Below, one piece after another: positions 6,582 through 6,634 of a stretch of DNA of 6,634 bases. The notes beneath the pieces are model-generated. The model was not told the origin of the DNA. It searched no databases and was given only the letters and a program-made list of their open reading frames with translations. The stretch covers positions 1 through 6,634 of the forward strand of contig CAMPGV010000042.1 of assembly GCA_946885745.1 (NCBI GenBank). The letters run 5' to 3'. The position numbers were made by a program, and so were the translations under genes. The first letter of the stretch is position 1. Each line of letters starts with the position of its first letter. This stretch comes from an uncultured Candidatus Saccharibacteria bacterium (lineage in GTDB: Bacteria; Patescibacteria; Saccharimonadia; Saccharimonadales; JAEWBQ01).

Positions 6582-6634
6582 ATGAGTAAGTTTCAATCAG
6601 GTAAAGTGACTGTTAAGTTTCTGCTATGGCCAAG
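6582..6634 (+). CDS. Start of a gene cut by the window edge, function unknown
   Basis: The first 17 codons encode MSKFQSGKVTVKFLLWP and continue past the window end. AAAGGAAG (6571-6578) lies just upstream of the ATG at a proper distance, and no stop occurs before the edge, so this is probably a real gene. It is divergent from the minus-strand membrane protein. A short basic segment followed by FLLWP might begin a membrane or signal segment, but this is too little to assign a product. Confidence 0.6.
   Translation, partial: MSKFQSGKVTVKFLLWP

Noticed and set aside
1..6634. CRISPR array, tRNA or rRNA gene, insertion sequence, attachment site
   Set aside because: No regularly spaced repeats, cloverleaf-like sequence, transposase motif or paired terminal repeats were seen; the window is almost filled with ordinary coding sequence.

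Overview
The window (6,634 bp) looks like a compact bacterial chromosome segment. My best guess is a Patescibacteria/CPR lineage, possibly Candidatus Saccharibacteria. This is inferred from memory of what such genomes carry: a CofE-like domain without visible F420 genes, a membrane-anchored Clp-type ATPase, small proteins with 'conserved TM helix' repeats, and tight gene packing. No marker gene proves it. All reading frames are open in the standard code, stops are TAA or TAG, and glycine uses GGN codons, so nothing calls for the UGA=Gly code of Gracilibacteria/SR1.

Layout. Bases 1-81 hold a sigma70-like promoter and leader for an asparagine synthase (82-2721, +). That protein is much longer than usual because a second domain, which I read as CofE-like (F420-0:gamma-glutamyl ligase family), is fused to its C-terminus. 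A 68-bp gap carries a second promoter placed so that the next mRNA would start at or within a base of the ATG (2790), i.e. a probable leaderless transcript. That transcript encodes a 125-aa membrane protein (2790-3167, +). It overlaps a roughly 820-aa membrane-anchored two-domain AAA+ protein of the ClpA/B/C type (3161-5617, +). A 13-bp perfect-stem hairpin (5625-5658) serves as a bidirectional terminator facing a convergent gene (5673-6395, -) for a five-helix protein with MscS-related 'TM helix' repeats but no MscS beta domain. A 186-bp divergent intergenic stretch follows, and the first 17 codons of another gene run off the right edge (6582-6634, +).

The two most unusual items are the AsnB-CofE-like fusion and the Clp-like ATPase. 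In the ATPase, both substrate-gripping pore loops have lost their aromatic residue, the first ATPase domain has lost its catalytic Glu and arginine fingers, and the middle domain and ClpP-docking tripeptide are absent. The second ATPase domain keeps its full catalytic set. Together with two N-terminal membrane helices and an overlapping small membrane-protein gene, this suggests a membrane-bound AAA+ machine that does not work as a standard ClpC/ClpB threading unfoldase. That last step is inference.
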